Assembly: GCA_003342895.1 (NCBI GenBank)
Contig: PTFA01000055.1
Coordinates: 4,843,877-4,907,876, forward strand
Direction of reading: 5' to 3'
Length of the DNA: 64,000 nucleotides
Origin: Casuarius casuarius
Lineage: Eukaryota > Chordata > Aves > Casuariiformes > Casuariidae
Part shown: positions 23,506 through 37,000 of the stretch, piece by piece
Layout: the number at the start of each line of letters is the position of its first letter
Position numbering within the stretch: position 1 is the stretch's first letter
The notes under the pieces: generated by a model
Told to the model about the DNA's origin: nothing
The model's input: the letters and a program-made list of their open reading frames with translations, nothing else
Databases searched by the model: none
Made by a program: the position numbers and the translations under genes

Positions 23506-24071
23506 TGTGCACTCTTGGATGCTTGTCCCATATCAGGCCATAGTAGATTTATAAATGTTGCTGTTTGTCAGTTGTCATTTTCCAGAAGTATTAGTCTTTG
23601 TATTCATGTAAACGTTATTTTCCCTTTAAGCATCATTTCTCTATTTCAGAGAACTGTAGGCCAGTCATCGAGATTTCAGAGCGCTTGAGAGGACAGGAAT
23701 GTTTTTTTGTCAGCAACAGAACACCTGAATGGCTTAGGATGGGAATCATCCCAAAGAGAACAGGAACAGACTTTATTTGTTAATGGATGGGCTTTGTCCA
23801 CTATCTGGTGGTGTGTAACAGAGTCCTTGGAATCACAGAAAAGCCCTGAAGTAACTTATTTTTCAAAAAGGAACTATTTATTTTTCAGTAAAGCTACAAA
23901 GAGTTGCTGTTCTGCCTCTGAGGCTCTCTTTTGCACTGATGAGTTAGGCACAGGAGTAACACAGTCCAATAAAGATGGACTAGTAGAGTACTTAACAGAA
24001 ATTTTAGGTCTTTTTTTAACAACTTATTATAGGAACATGTTGAAGTTTAATCCTGTCGCTTTCAAATCAAG

Positions 24072-24124
24072 CATATGTTTATATATATTGTATATATGTA
24101 TGCATGTACGTATGTTTATGTACT
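24072..24124. repeat. alternating purine-pyrimidine tract (TA/TG/CA)
   Basis: TATGTTTATATATATTGTAT and the bases after it to about 24124, including GTATGCATGTACGTATG, alternate purine and pyrimidine for some 50 bases. Such tracts can adopt Z-DNA or cruciform structure and vary in length. Confidence 0.7.
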
Positions 24125-24369
24125 TAAGAAGAACCTTGGAACCAAAAGTGCCTAACAGAGTGAAGGACACTTCCTATTTTCTACATGGTTTTCCTTCAGC
24201 ACAACTGCTGTCTTAGGTTGCTCACCTTTGAAAAATTTTCTATTGCATTTCCCATTCGTACTGCTGAATAAATTTATTCTAAAGATATTGCTGCTGCTGC
24301 AGCTGAAACCATCAGTTTGGCAATGTAACGGTTTCCAAAGTGGAGGTGGCCAATGGACTTATGAACGAA

Positions 24370-25435
24370 GCTGAAGGAGAAATGCTGTCTGTGCTGCTGA
24401 CCCATGATGGTGCAGGTGATTCATTCCTGAGGAAGGTATGGAAGAGCAGGGACGCATGCAGGGGCAGCAGGAGGGATGCCTGCTGACAGTCTGGCCAGCC
24501 GGTCAGGCATAAACCCTGCAGGAACTGGGCTGCCAGTGGTCGGTGGGCAGCTGTGGCTGCGGGTTCAAGCCTGTGGTGGAAGCCAAGGTGGCCACCCCTG
24601 TCCTGGGAGATACTGACTCCGTGTGACACGAGACCAGAGCAGGCACGAGATCGGGATCTCTCATTGCTGTGCAAACCCAGAGCCAGAGGCTACTGTGCAG
24701 CTTCTCATGGCTGCTGGCCTGTGTCCCGCTCTGAGCGCGCGGCGAGGGCAGGGTCAAGGCTCTGGGCCACCTGGATGCTGCTCATCTCCCCTGTCGGGTG
24801 GGGCACGGGCAGTCCTCACCACCCAGGCTAAAAGCCATCTGACGGGTACTGACAGCCACCAGCCTCCCATGGGGAAGGGAACAGGGCAGGCGGGCTCACC
24901 CCAGTAGCCAGGCACGTGGAGCTGGTCTGGCTCTTAACCAAAGCCCCACCGGTGCTCAGCAGGCAGTCGGGGCCTGAGCACGGCCACCCCGCTCTGAGGA
25001 CCTGGTCGCCAGGGCCCATGCAGCGATGGTGCAGCTAAGGGCAGCCCTGTCCCATGATGGCTGTGGCGAGGGGCCCTTAGATGTGTGCAGGGAGGCCGCG
25101 TCCAGGACCCATCCCCAGCCCTGGAAGCTGCTCTTGGCTGTGGCCCTCGCGCTTGGCCCCTGTCAGAGCTGCGGCCCCGCCACCTCACAGGCCCACCCAG
25201 GCTGGCCATGGGCCCTGACCCTGGCCCACGGGCAACCATTCAGCCCAGCCCCAGACCTGCAGTGGTGCCCGATGCCCAGGGCTGGGGCTGCCCCCAGTGC
25301 CCTGCTTCCTCGGGGTGGGGGGACAGGTCCTCATGGCCCGGGCCAGCCCTGCCCCACTGGGGGCCCCCCCAACATTGGCCCCCGGGAGCTGTTGGCCCCG
25401 TGTTACCCTGACAGATGCAGAGGGTAGGAAAGAAA
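24370..25435. other. 1-kb GC-rich, CpG-depleted block
   Basis: GC content rises to roughly 64 percent over about 1 kb with fairly abrupt ends, yet by hand I count only about 37 CpG in 1010 bases, around one third of expectation. That is unlike an active CpG-island promoter and suggests long germline methylation. Long overlapping open frames (up to 133 codons, 25026-25427 plus; 101 codons, 25239-24934 minus) exist on both strands but resemble nothing known and are expected from stop-poor sequence. The block could be a decayed island, an old GC-rich insertion or a site of GC-biased gene conversion. Confidence 0.55.
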
Positions 25436-28400
25436 CATGGTCCTTGAAAATAATCAGCTGTTACTCATCAACCTGTTTCCAGCATCTCTGGACCAAATTG
25501 CTAGCAATTCAGGTATGACGAGGCCCGTGTGAAGTTTTCAGTGAGGCCAGACAAAATGCACTGGAAGGACGAAAGAGCTAACCACGGCAGATGTACTGCG
25601 CAACATCACCTGTCTCTAGCCCAGCTGCTCATTACTGAAGGGTGACTGGATCCTTAATAAATCAACGCAAGTCACAGGCATAGGATGAATGTCACTCATT
25701 CAGGAAACTGGAAACAGAGAACAGGTTGGAGACACCTACCATCTGAGACAACAGGCGTAACAAACCCTTTTAGCAACATCATCTAGCCCATACGTGCATG
25801 GCTGTCCCATTTTCTGTACAATGACGGATGGCGGTGGCAGTGCAGCCAGAGGCCAGGGCCATGCTTAAAGGGGATGGCTGAGGGCAGCTCTCCCAGATCG
25901 GGATGGCAACCCAGGAAAGGACACGGAGTTGCAGGCTGCTGAGACCTTCAGCTCCAGCCACCTGCACTGGGGCAGGATCTGCACAGTCCTTCGTGCATGT
26001 TTGTCCAACCTGCTCTCAAAGGAGATTTCACAGTAGCCAGACACAGCCTGTTTCAGAGTTTCACTGTCATGACGGACGATCTGTGATGAATTATCTAGTG
26101 CCAGGTAGTATTTACATATGAATTAGGAAAATTATGATTACATTAAACCTTGTTACTCATGTCTTCTGTTTCTTCTTATATAACTTGGATAACTAACAAA
26201 AAGGAAAGAATTAGCCCTGGTCCCTTATCATTGTTTATCTTGAGCAGTCTTTTGCCAAGGAGCCAGAGAGACACCCACGCATCTTTCAGATGTAGGACAA
26301 TTACACCGTATTGCCCAATATGACTTCACATGCTTTTAATCTTGTTTTAAATGGTGGTAGCACTCTGACAAAGCTCCTGTGAATGCTATAAAATATGGAT
26401 TTATTAGAGACAGGGAGATGAAATATTTAGCATTTCTTCCTCTTTACTAACAAATCACAGCAAGACGGAAAAAGAAAACATTTCACAGATTAATATCCCC
26501 CAAACTCAGACAGAAATAAGCCTCCATGAGAAAAACTCAGAAAACTTCAAAAAAATTCCACTTGGGACATAGAAAAATCTGACAAGAACCTACAGGGAGT
26601 TGCTGAGCAGATTTTCTTTTTCTGCTTCTGAAGAATACCTGTTGTTGTTTAAGTTTTTGTCAAGGGACTAGACCCCTCTCAATGGAATGGACAATCTCTG
26701 AATTAGATAGTGTCATGCAGCACTCTAGAAAGGCTAGAGTCTGACAGCAGTACAGAGGAGTAAAACTACTGATTTAAATTGCTAGCACCTAAGGCCTCAC
26801 ATATTACAGTATTACAATTTGTCCACCTGAAGAGTAAAGAGGACCTCATTAAGGTACTTCATATAAGATCAGCACTGGGGAGTGGTGTAGGGTATTGCCT
26901 TCTGACTCAGCCAATCCACCTCCACAGAAAACAGTTCAAGGAAAGGGCATGTCATCTACACTACAGCTGGTGAACTCTAGTGGTAACCGTTAATGATGAA
27001 GTATGGCCCTGCTCTCACACCTTCCTCTTTAGGAAGTAGACAGCAGCACTAATAGATGATGCTGTCCAGCTGTTTCATACAACTGTGTTGGACCCTTGCA
27101 AGGAGGCACTACCAAACAGGCAGAACTTTGCTCCCCAGGCCTCCCTGATCCAAAGACCAATTAAGTTAGTGAAAAGACTTTAGCTGACTACAGTGCATGT
27201 TGAATCACAGGCAAGCATTTTTAAACACTAGAAGTTTGTCTATTCTTTCTCTACAAAGCCATCAATGAATACTATAATTCAATATTACTTTTAATGTGCT
27301 ACAAAACAAAAAAGAAAGAAGAGAGGTCACAATAAAGTATTTTATACAGAACTTCTTTATGTCTTTTCCCAATATGCAAAATGTCTATTCTATTCTAGAG
27401 TTCAAAGCCACTGTCATTACCATGGCATCTGAATACCTTGCAGTATACAATTAAGTGAGTAATATCTGTCATTTATGTTTCTTCCTTTCTCCAGAAACAG
27501 AATTATGTGAGCAATGATTTAGTTTGATGTAGTTTTGTTAGTATTGTGAGTTGTGTTTAATGTTGTCATCGTCAATATAGGTGAAGGCGGCTATAAAGGC
27601 TGCTATGTATATACACTAAGGAAGAAAAGGTGAAGAAGTTAGACCTTCCTCCTGGAGCTGAAGGTGGTAAGATTTGCGATAGTCCCTATTTCCTGAGATA
27701 TTCATTTCAATCTTAGATTGGACCAGAATAACTTTGTTTTCCATAGATATTATCTTTGTCTTGATAATAAATAAGCACATGAGAAACTGCGTTGTTGACC
27801 ATAACCAGGTATTTGGACAACCCTCAGTATATACTGGACCCAGCACATTAAAGTCTATGAGCAGAATGATGGCGACCTTGAACATATCAACATTTCTCAG
27901 CTAAGTGATTGCAAATTCTAGGAGACTCACAAAGGATGGATTGGGAAACCACATTTTGTTAAGACTTTTGTTTAAATCTAAAGCCCTTTTCTCAAAATAC
28001 TTAGTTTTATAAGAATCTCTTGAAACACATGAAAATAAATATACAAGCATTTCACTATTTATCATCTTATAGTAAATGTATGTGACAATGTAAATTCTTT
28101 ACTTTAAGATTCAAAGCACTTCAAAAACCTGCAAAGTCATAGAAGTACTTGTCCTCTGGAGTTCTTCTCACAGTGGCCTGTATGTGCTGATAAGAGTGAG
28201 GTGGGCGTTATTCACGCCTCAATAATGGTAATCTGGAAATGATGGTCTCGCAAGGGTTGAGGGGAGGGGATGAATCTGGGTGAGGTAAACTGAATATCAG
28301 CCTTATAATGACTGATTCTCAGCTGGCTTATAGAATGGCATAGCTCATCTTACACTAATACTACCAACAGAAGGAATACAGCAATAAATGGAAATGAATG

Positions 28401-30194
28401 AATGAAGTCTTTCTTCTACATGGGACTAAAAAGGCAAGAGGTAAACTCTTAGCTCAGTCCTCTTTCTACCACACAAAAAGTCTGTCAGCCAGTGTATTTG
28501 AGTCCCTTTACCTTTGGGGTAAAATGACACATGGTTTCTTGGCATTTGCCAAAAACATATGCTACCCTCTACCCCATCTTCGGAGATTAAGACTTCATTC
28601 ACACCAGAAGGACTCTGAATATGTTTGTGGTAATAAACAGGGTTTACCATGTCATTAATGTCTCCTCCTAATGGAATGTCTCAACTACCAGGTAACAGCT
28701 CAGGTCAGGAGAGGCAACAGTAATAATCGTATAGATTAGGCACTATAGATTTCTTCTTCATTCAGTTATATTTATTCACTGTTGAAGACTTTTTCAGTAT
28801 TAATCCCAAATCAGTACATACTTTTCTTTTAACTTTGTCAGAAAAAAAGACACCACATCAGAGAAAGAGAATAAGACATAAGTAAATAACCAGCTTCATT
28901 AAAAAATGAAAAGAGAACTGAGGCAAGCTGGAAATAAAACTGCGTGGAGGACCATGCTATTTAAAAAGTCTTAAGAGAACAAAAATTGTTAATTTGGCAG
29001 CAAATCTCAATGAATCTGAGTAGTAAATAAGCTCTAGATAACACTAATTATGAACATACTTCAAATGCTAGTGCTGCAGCTGCCAAAACACCTTCTATAG
29101 TTTTATTCTGTGACAATATTTTTACCAAGCATTGGAAATGAATTGCATCATTTCAACAGGCTGACTGCAATGTTTATGGAGCTATATTTAAACAGATTGT
29201 ATCCAAGCTTCATTTCTATAGAAAGAAAAGAATACTACAGACTTCTGAGTGAAAAGCTAGAATGCATAACAAAAAATCATAATCACCACTTTTCATTAAA
29301 GGATACTTGGGCAAAAAGATCCACTGAGAGATGAACAATTTTATTCACGCACACACCTGTTTTTGTATTTCCTGGCCTGAGGAATATCTACCTAGTTAAA
29401 ATAGTGTAACTAAATACACATGAAACAGAAAAGTCATTGTCAAAATCTATCTGGGCAATTGGATGCAATTCCATCCATGCAGAGGTTAAATCACCTCCTT
29501 ATGCAGGTGCTTTAAGGCAAAGTATGCATGCAAATGTATTCTGCACTATAGAATACTAAAATTTGTGATTTCTATAGTAGTCTTTTTCAGGCCTTGCCAT
29601 GTTCAAGGTGATTCTGAAAACGTATGTATCCAGAAGTATGAAAGTGAATTCCAAGTTCTTCCTGTCTCATCAGCATTTCAGTAACTGGGGAGGGGTCCTG
29701 CTTCCTTTCTGCACAAGTTTTGAAGGTTTTAGATTTGACAATAAAATAGCAATTACAAAGCTGAAAGTGATAAAATAACATTTTCCAAAAATTATGAATT
29801 ATTAGAAGCTATGTATTACTGTCACTAATCTGTCACTGTTTGTTATTTCTTTCACTAAGCAGTTACTTGCACTGAAGGATATTGCAGCAACTCAGTGGCC
29901 TCTACCATTTAGTCATGGTCTAAAGAGAACACTCTCACCCCAAAAGGCTTCTGAATAATGGCAGTGCACCCACAAGAGTCTGCTTCTCCAGCTATTGATC
30001 CCAGGATGTCTGGAAATCTGTGGACTGACATTGTGTAACTCCCAATTAGCTCTGACAAGGATGAATTTTACTTTTTTTTGGTATCTTACAAAAATATTGG
30101 GTTTCTTCTAATATTAGACTTGTAACATTGGAAAAACAACTAAAAATCATCATCCGCAATGACCCTTCCATTAGATTGATACTACGTTTGGGTG

Positions 30195-30195
30195 N
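30195..30195. other. single ambiguous base
   Basis: One N stands at the start of a T run, probably a base call that failed in the homopolymer. Confidence 0.95.
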
Positions 30196-31011
30196 TTTTT
30201 TTCACTTGCTATGAAATTGTTACACCCACTGAGTTGTTATCCATGCAGCTTTAGAAAGGAAGGGAGGAGGGAGCTTTCAAAGTGTTCTTCATCCTCTTCT
30301 CTTCAAGTCTCCTTGCTCATTTTTCCTCTTTTTGCTACAAGTGAAGACAATATTAAAACCAAGCTTCTTAAGAAACTCATTATTACATTTAAACAAAACA
30401 TAATTTATAGAATGTAAATTCATAGTATATTGGAGAGTAGTTATTTAATTACAACTTTTGCTAATTATTATGAGACCAAGGACAGAAAGGAGGAAGTGGA
30501 ACTTTCCAAGCTTCACTTTGAAGATTTTTCTCCTAATACGGTACAAAACAAATTAGCTTCATTCTAATAGAAACCAAAATAGACTCTTGAACATAGCAAC
30601 CTCATTGTGCTGTGCTTTCAGGGAAGCTTGTCAGCAGCTGTCTGATCAACTCTGATCTTGCTTCCCACTGTAAACATCAAAGATGCTTTTTGTGGCTTCT
30701 ATAAAAATAAGTGTCAGACTCCAGCATGGACTCTTTTTGGTTGTTGCTTTCTGGGGGTAACAAACTGCAGAACTGCTGTCTGTGAAACTGCTGAAACATA
30801 TTGAAACAGTTTCTGCAGCTTCTACTTACCCTGTTCCAACAAGTCTTCATTGCCCCTCTCGTTACTGTTACAATAGTTGTATCATTTAGTCTTTCATATA
30901 GGAAAATTTATCTGAAAACATGTATAGTGGCTTGAATTCATGCAGTGCCAAATGTGAAAAGTTTAAGAGCATCAGACATGTCAGCATCAGTCTGGCTTTG
31001 TTTTTATATAC

Positions 31012-31066
31012 AGTAGACCAGATCATCAACAGATCCCAACAATGCAATGGCTCTACTGACTTTGTG
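31012..31066. repeat. possible palindromic repeat remnant
   Basis: GACCAGATCATCAACAGATC, then GCAATGGCTCTACTGACTTT, resembles one half of the amniote palindromic repeat suggested at 7122 (in the opposite orientation, 'CCAGATCCTCAGCTGGTGTA...GCTCCATTGACTTC'). The match is partial and from memory. Confidence 0.25.
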
Positions 31067-31733
31067 TCAAACTTTGTACTCTTTCACACTGGTAATGTTA
31101 ATGAAATTAATCTGTCGGCATTAAAAAGTAAGGTTTGTGTTGCTGAGAACAGAATACGTTCCACAACAAAACACTGTTTTCAGAATTGCTGAAAGCTTTA
31201 CAGCTTCCTTGAATTTCTCTTTAGCAAAGAATAATTTTGCTAGCTTGATTTAAGCAATAGTCCCAATCCCCACTGTTGGTGTATGATTCAGTTCCCTGAG
31301 AAGTCAATTAAAATTTACTTTAGCTACAGTAGAATCATATCTCTGTTGAAAAGTCTATCTGCAAATAATTGACCAGTCTCAAAGCAGGCACCATAAAGAT
31401 ATCAAGGTCCATTATTTGTGCATAGAACCTTTAAAATATGCTTTACAATTAAATATCACTAGATTGTTATCAAAGTAATAGAAAAGCTGTCAGCATCACA
31501 GTATAAAAACAACTTTTTAAAAAGATGAACAGTATGGGAATTCCAAAGACCTTCTACAAAAATGTTAAAGGCCAATAGAAAGGAATCTAGAAGGGAATTA
31601 TTCATTTTAGTTTTTGTATCTTACTTGTATGTGCATTTATGTATAATCACTCTATTGTTGCAATATAATTGTTTCACAGATTAAAGCACCAAGCACCACA
31701 TTCTAGGTTAAGCAAGTGAGATATTATATATTG

Positions 31734-31763
31734 CTTTTTCTTTTTCTTTTTTTTTTTTTTTTT
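31734..31763. repeat. pyrimidine (mostly T) tract
   Basis: About 30 bases of T with two interspersed C. No retroposon body adjoins it. It is low-complexity sequence. Confidence 0.85.
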
Positions 31764-34004
31764 GCTAATTTGTTAAAAGCATAGTGACTGGCACTTGGCT
31801 GGTATTTTGTGAGTTATGACAGTGGAATGTACAAATATGAGTGCAGTTTTCTCACACAGAATTAGTTTACCAAGTTCATTTCTATTCTTATAAAACGTTT
31901 TAAAATTAAGATCCATACATTTTAGGTACTAGTGACCATATGGATCTTTAAAATAAACAGAATTCACATGTAAGGCATGTCAGGACACTGCGAACACTAT
32001 CAGCCCTCCCTTTCCCTGCCCACCTCTCCAAGGCCTCCTCGACCCTGCCCAGCCCCAGAACCCCGCTTCAGCCCAGCCCAGGGCCGTCAGTCCCTGCCCA
32101 GCAATGCTGTACAGCATCTGTAGTCATTTCTGTAGTCATTTTGTCACAGACAAAGTTTAAGGGCTAAGATCCACAGGTTTCCAAAATTAGTAAGTATTGT
32201 GTCCTCAGATGGCTTTCTTGGTCAGTTACGTCATCTTCGGCCCATCCATAACCGGATAACGTGCACCAGGCAAACCCCTTTGTGACCTGAAGAATGCCAG
32301 TGATAGAAACTATTGAGGACAGGAGAGATGCAGGATGGCCACACACACCTCCAGTATAACCAAGATGACAGTGCAGTTTCCAATTCAACCAGTTTCCTAC
32401 CAACTGGAAGAAGTCAGAGGTGATCAAGCTCCACTGAGCACCTATTTGTCATGGAAATGGGATTGCTGATGTGATCACTTGTGTGATGATTACTTCAAGG
32501 TGATTTGCGCTTTTCATGGACTCTCAAGTGTGGGGCCTCTTCATGGGAGAATTTTGTACGCCCTGTTGATGCTCACAGGTCTGGAGAAGGATGTAATGCC
32601 ACCTATAAGCCTATGTGTCCTTCCTCCAAAATTGCCAGTTGACAGGAAGGAGGCTAGAAGGAATATCACATGAGTTTTGAGCCCATAATGGGGAAGCAGA
32701 ATTACCCAGGTGGGACAGCCACATTTCCCCTACTATCTAGGGATGGGACAGATTTAGGAACCCTAGTTCCACACTCACCTGTTATGAATCACCTTGCCTG
32801 TTCCACAGGGTCTAGATGGCTCTGAGGCAGTCTTACAAGGCCCAGTCCTCACCAGGATCACTATCAGAAGTACAGCTGTGCAGTGACTATCGAAAAGAAG
32901 AGGGGCTGAGGCCAGAGTGGCCTTGGTGCAGGGGCAGCTCAGTCAAATGCTTGAGACAGAGAAGGGAGAACAGAGTACACATGAGAGGGCACTGCTGGGG
33001 CCACACGAAGGGTTATTCTGGCACATTAACCCCGAACCAGCTGCAGCCTGGACATACCCCCTTCCTCCCAAAAGCATGGCTGTGAGTCAGGCTCTGCCGC
33101 AAAAACCCAAGAGGAACAGGGTGCTCCCCAGTAGGCCTGCAAGAAGCACTGCCGGTGTAAGCACCTAACCCAGGAGGCTCCCTGCTCAGCACGCTGGTTG
33201 CTTTAGTTGCCGTTCTGAGCTGGAAGCCTTGTGACGATTTCCTGAGGTTGCCAAGCAAAATGGGTGCTAATGGAGGAGTCTAGGTCTCACCATAGGGCCA
33301 AGCACCTGAAAGACTGATACTCCAAAGACTAATTTCCAGGCACAGAAAGGTGGTCTGGCATGCTTACACCATGCTTGTCAGGAAATAAATAAAACAAAGC
33401 CCAAGTATCCCTTCATCAGGCAAAATAATTAGACAAAATGCAGAGGGAATAAAGGACTCATCTTCTTTACCCTACATGGTAATCTTTCCTATGTTTTTAA
33501 ATAGTTTTTGATGTTTGGAGTTCCAAAGTGCTGCTGAAACTAGTGCAATTACATTGTTCAAAGCTACCGCAGTTACATTCATTATTTCTGATTACTGAAA
33601 AGAACAACTTCAATCTCAAAACATGTACTGAGTGTTCAGGAAAAATCTAGGGCACAAAAATTTTCAGAATAAGTTTAAGCTACCAGGCAATGACAGTTTC
33701 CTCTTCATCTATGAAAGAGGATTTCTTTTCATGTATCCAAGATGATACTGTACTGTTCAGCTTTATAATTCAACATTTTTTTCTTCTCAAAAAAGAATAA
33801 AACTCAAATCCTTCTCCAAAATATCAACTAGTAAGGAGACTATTTTAAGGTTCTTTTAATCATCTTTTGGGAGATATTGAGTCTTCCTCAGCTACACTGC
33901 TTCCAAATAATTTTGCTAACCAGAGAAGAGGAATTGCTATCTGTGCTCAGCAGTGACATTTCATCAACTACCCAGGAGTGGTAAATAGTAACACTTTGGC
34001 CAAG

Positions 34005-34050
34005 CCAGTACACTGCAATCTAAACATCCAGTACACTGCAATCTAAACAT
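34005..34050. repeat. perfect 23-base tandem duplication
   Basis: Two identical units, 34005-34027 and 34028-34050, each start CCAGTACACTGCAATC and end TAAACAT. Identity is complete, so the event is recent or an assembly duplication. Confidence 0.95.
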
Positions 34051-37000
34051 TTCAAACTTTTAAAATACTAAAAATAGACATATTTTGAACAGGCTGATTT
34101 GTGATTTATTTCCTTTAGCTACTGTCTTTGAAGTACATTTTATAAACTTTATTGTACACATACCTTACCTATTTATGCTTTCCTATTAAAGTCATCCTAA
34201 TACCACCCCTGCAACAAATCAAATTATCCTTGCTGTAGACAGTATAAATGCTAACAAACAGCCCCAATTCTTCCGTCCTTCCTAGGAATTATTTTTATTC
34301 CTCTTCCAGCCTTTGCCATCTTTCTTTCACTATTCTTACCTGTTAATGACACAAAATGGTATGCAACACAGAGACAAATTGTCTTCAGTGACTGCAATTA
34401 CAGTATTCAGAAATCAAATCTAAACATTTCTTTCAGTGTGAAAAAGATGCCTTAAAAATGCTGATTATAAATGTTATTGTTTCAAAATGGATATGTGGAG
34501 AACTGCACTAATTCATCCTTCATCTTTCCTTATGTATGAAAATTACTCTCGAATTTATATGTGAAACTATTGCTAGGGGTTTGACTACTCATATTGGAGT
34601 TAAAAGATGCCATTCAGCTTGCCAAAATTCCTGTTATCTTTATATTAGGGAATATGTTTTCCTTCTTTAATTCAGTTTTTTGCTTTAATAGAGCTTATAA
34701 TTTGCTTTGAAAGTACTATCAAATCCTTTAAAGGACAGAATTAGTACACGTCAAGGATTAAGTCTGAATTTAAATATTTAGTGCTTCTCATAAAAGCAAC
34801 CCAGTTTCAAAAATATTATCAGTAAAATTCCACATATGGTCACAAAGCTGGTATCACTTTCTATATAGGATTCCTTGTAACAAGAGTTTTTTTCAGATCT
34901 AATTCTAGAGAATCCAAGAGAAGAACTAGAAACATGTTTCTCCACATATATCTTTAAAGAACTAATTTAGGGAATTTCCTATATGTGTATATAATCACAT
35001 GGGAAGCCTGTCTTTAAAAAGCTTATGAATTCTGATTGATCCTGGGGACTGTGCACCTCTATCTGAGTGTAAACTCCATTTTGAATGGGGTTTGTGACGC
35101 TGTCAAGGATTTATATTTCAAAGAATAGTGACACATGGCTGATCAGAGAGTGGTTAACCAGGAAGAATCCCACTCCAAAAAAGCATCTTTGATGATAGCC
35201 TGGCTGAAGCTAACAAAAACCAGTTTTCTCTTTGCGTAGTTAGATCTGAGACTGAAAAGTTCCTAAACAACCGGAAATAGAAATCATTGCTCTAGTCTTT
35301 GAAAATGAAGAGACTGAGGAACTCTGAAAGCGACAGAGAAACACAGATCTTGAGCAAGAAAGAGGATAGATTTTTGCAACAGGAAGCACTCTTTAAATGT
35401 AGAACCAGCTAAGGAGGAAGAAATGTGTTTAGTCGGAGACAGAGAGAGGAGAAGCCATGTGTTTTGTACAAGCAGTTGCTTCAAACCTACTTATGACCTT
35501 GGAAAGGGAATGAATTTATAAGGTTTACATTACAAAATTGGAATTTTAGAAACAGACAGTGTTACAGCCTACCCAGGCCAGGCTTTAGAGTGCACAGATC
35601 TAGCAAACTGGGATCCAAACCTGCCGGTCTGGTAAGTGTTGGCAAGGGAAGCTTGACTGCTCTAATGGAAACCTCTGAACTAGCCTACAACCAAAACACA
35701 CAGATAGGCTTCAGACAGAATTAGTCACTCCGGTGGGGTTCCTGGAAAAAGCATGCTCAAAGATTTGGCAAATCCCTGAGTTTCCTTAATTAATGCAAAA
35801 TTGTCTGGTGAAGGCAAGAGTTGAGTGGCATGGTATGCTATTGAAAGGACAGATTACAGGATCTCAGTTCCACTTCTCTGGGAGGGAGAAGGCTCTAAAT
35901 GCACATGAAATAATGACAGATTATAAAAAAGGTCAAATGAATATGCAAACAATTGCTCTTGGTGGGCACCACAGAAAAGGACAGGGATGATTCCTTGACA
36001 GGGCACCTTCAGGACACATCAGGATGAGGGTAAACTCACCACGCTTTGCACTGCATATTGGCTTGTAATCTGAAAGAAGGCAAGTGGAGCTAAGAGTCGA
36101 GAAGACACATGTACTGAATCTCTTATTATTTACTTTTATCTGTGACAAACAAATCATTAATCTCTGTTTTCCATTTTTATTACTGGTAGATGATAGATCA
36201 TTTGCTCTACTATTCAATACCAGTGGTTTTATAAAGGTTAAAACTAATAATAATAAATGTTTGCACTGTATTTTGGATACTTAAGAAGCTATAAAAATAC
36301 TAAGTACTAGCATTAATATAAAACCAGAGGAGTAACATGCCTTATTTTTGAATTTTTTTTTTAACAACATGATTCCAGGAAATGAATTTATAAGAAAAAT
36401 CCTATATATGATGGCAGTTCCCAGTAAAATAACAGAAGTTGACAGCACTGAAGTTATTAATTTTATTTGGAGACTGTTTCAACAGAAAACATGAAGACAA
36501 TTATGAGGTGAAAGATAGAGTTCCTTTAAAACTCTTTCAGAACATTTCCTAGAAGAGGATACAGTCCATTTTAGGGACAAACCAGGCACATACAAACACT
36601 GAGCAGTGCAAAGATAATACCATTTTGATAAATCCTTTCTTATTCCTTGGGAAAAAAAATCAAGCTTGTGATTCTTTATTCTTCACATGACAATAGCTCC
36701 TTTTGTTATCTTCCCTGCAGCCCTCTTTCATACTCTGCAATTTCCTCAGTGATTTTTACAAAATCTGCTTCTCAGTCACTAGTGCATGTACATTCCTGTC
36801 CCCTTATGCCTCCTTTGGTGCTAATAACTGAGCTATGGGGTAAAGGAGAGGCTTGTAGAGTAAGACCAGAGAGTTTCTTTCAAGGGAGGAGTCATTTTTT
36901 CCTATGTGGTTGGAATCTACATTTTCTGCAGAGAAGAGTCATCGTTTGGATATGCATTCCTGCTGATGCACTCCAGCAGAGCAGTGAGAGAAGTGGAAGG

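Larger units (their letters stand above)
16986..24369. other. AT-rich non-coding stretch with several small repeats
   Basis: No gene is supported. The stretch contains an AT-palindromic low-complexity zone, an AC microsatellite, a zone of diverged internal repeats at 19408-19905, poly-A and poly-T runs, a palindromic repeat remnant at 23440 and an unrecognised 169-codon open frame at 23707-24216. These are listed separately or under findings. Confidence 0.6.

Noticed and set aside
24557..24567. GGGTTCAAGCC resembling a tRNA B box
   Set aside because: No matching A box at the right distance and no cloverleaf pairing could be drawn, so it is not a tRNA gene.
24934..25427. Overlapping open frames of 101-133 codons on both strands
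   Set aside because: GC-rich sequence has few stops. Frames on both strands, Pro/Gly/Ala-rich composition and no recognisable motif indicate chance.
32164..32427. 87-codon minus-strand frame with Cys and Trp residues that at first sight looked like a retroviral remnant
   Set aside because: No LTRs, primer-binding site or neighbouring gag/pol similarity were found, and the motif content is not diagnostic.
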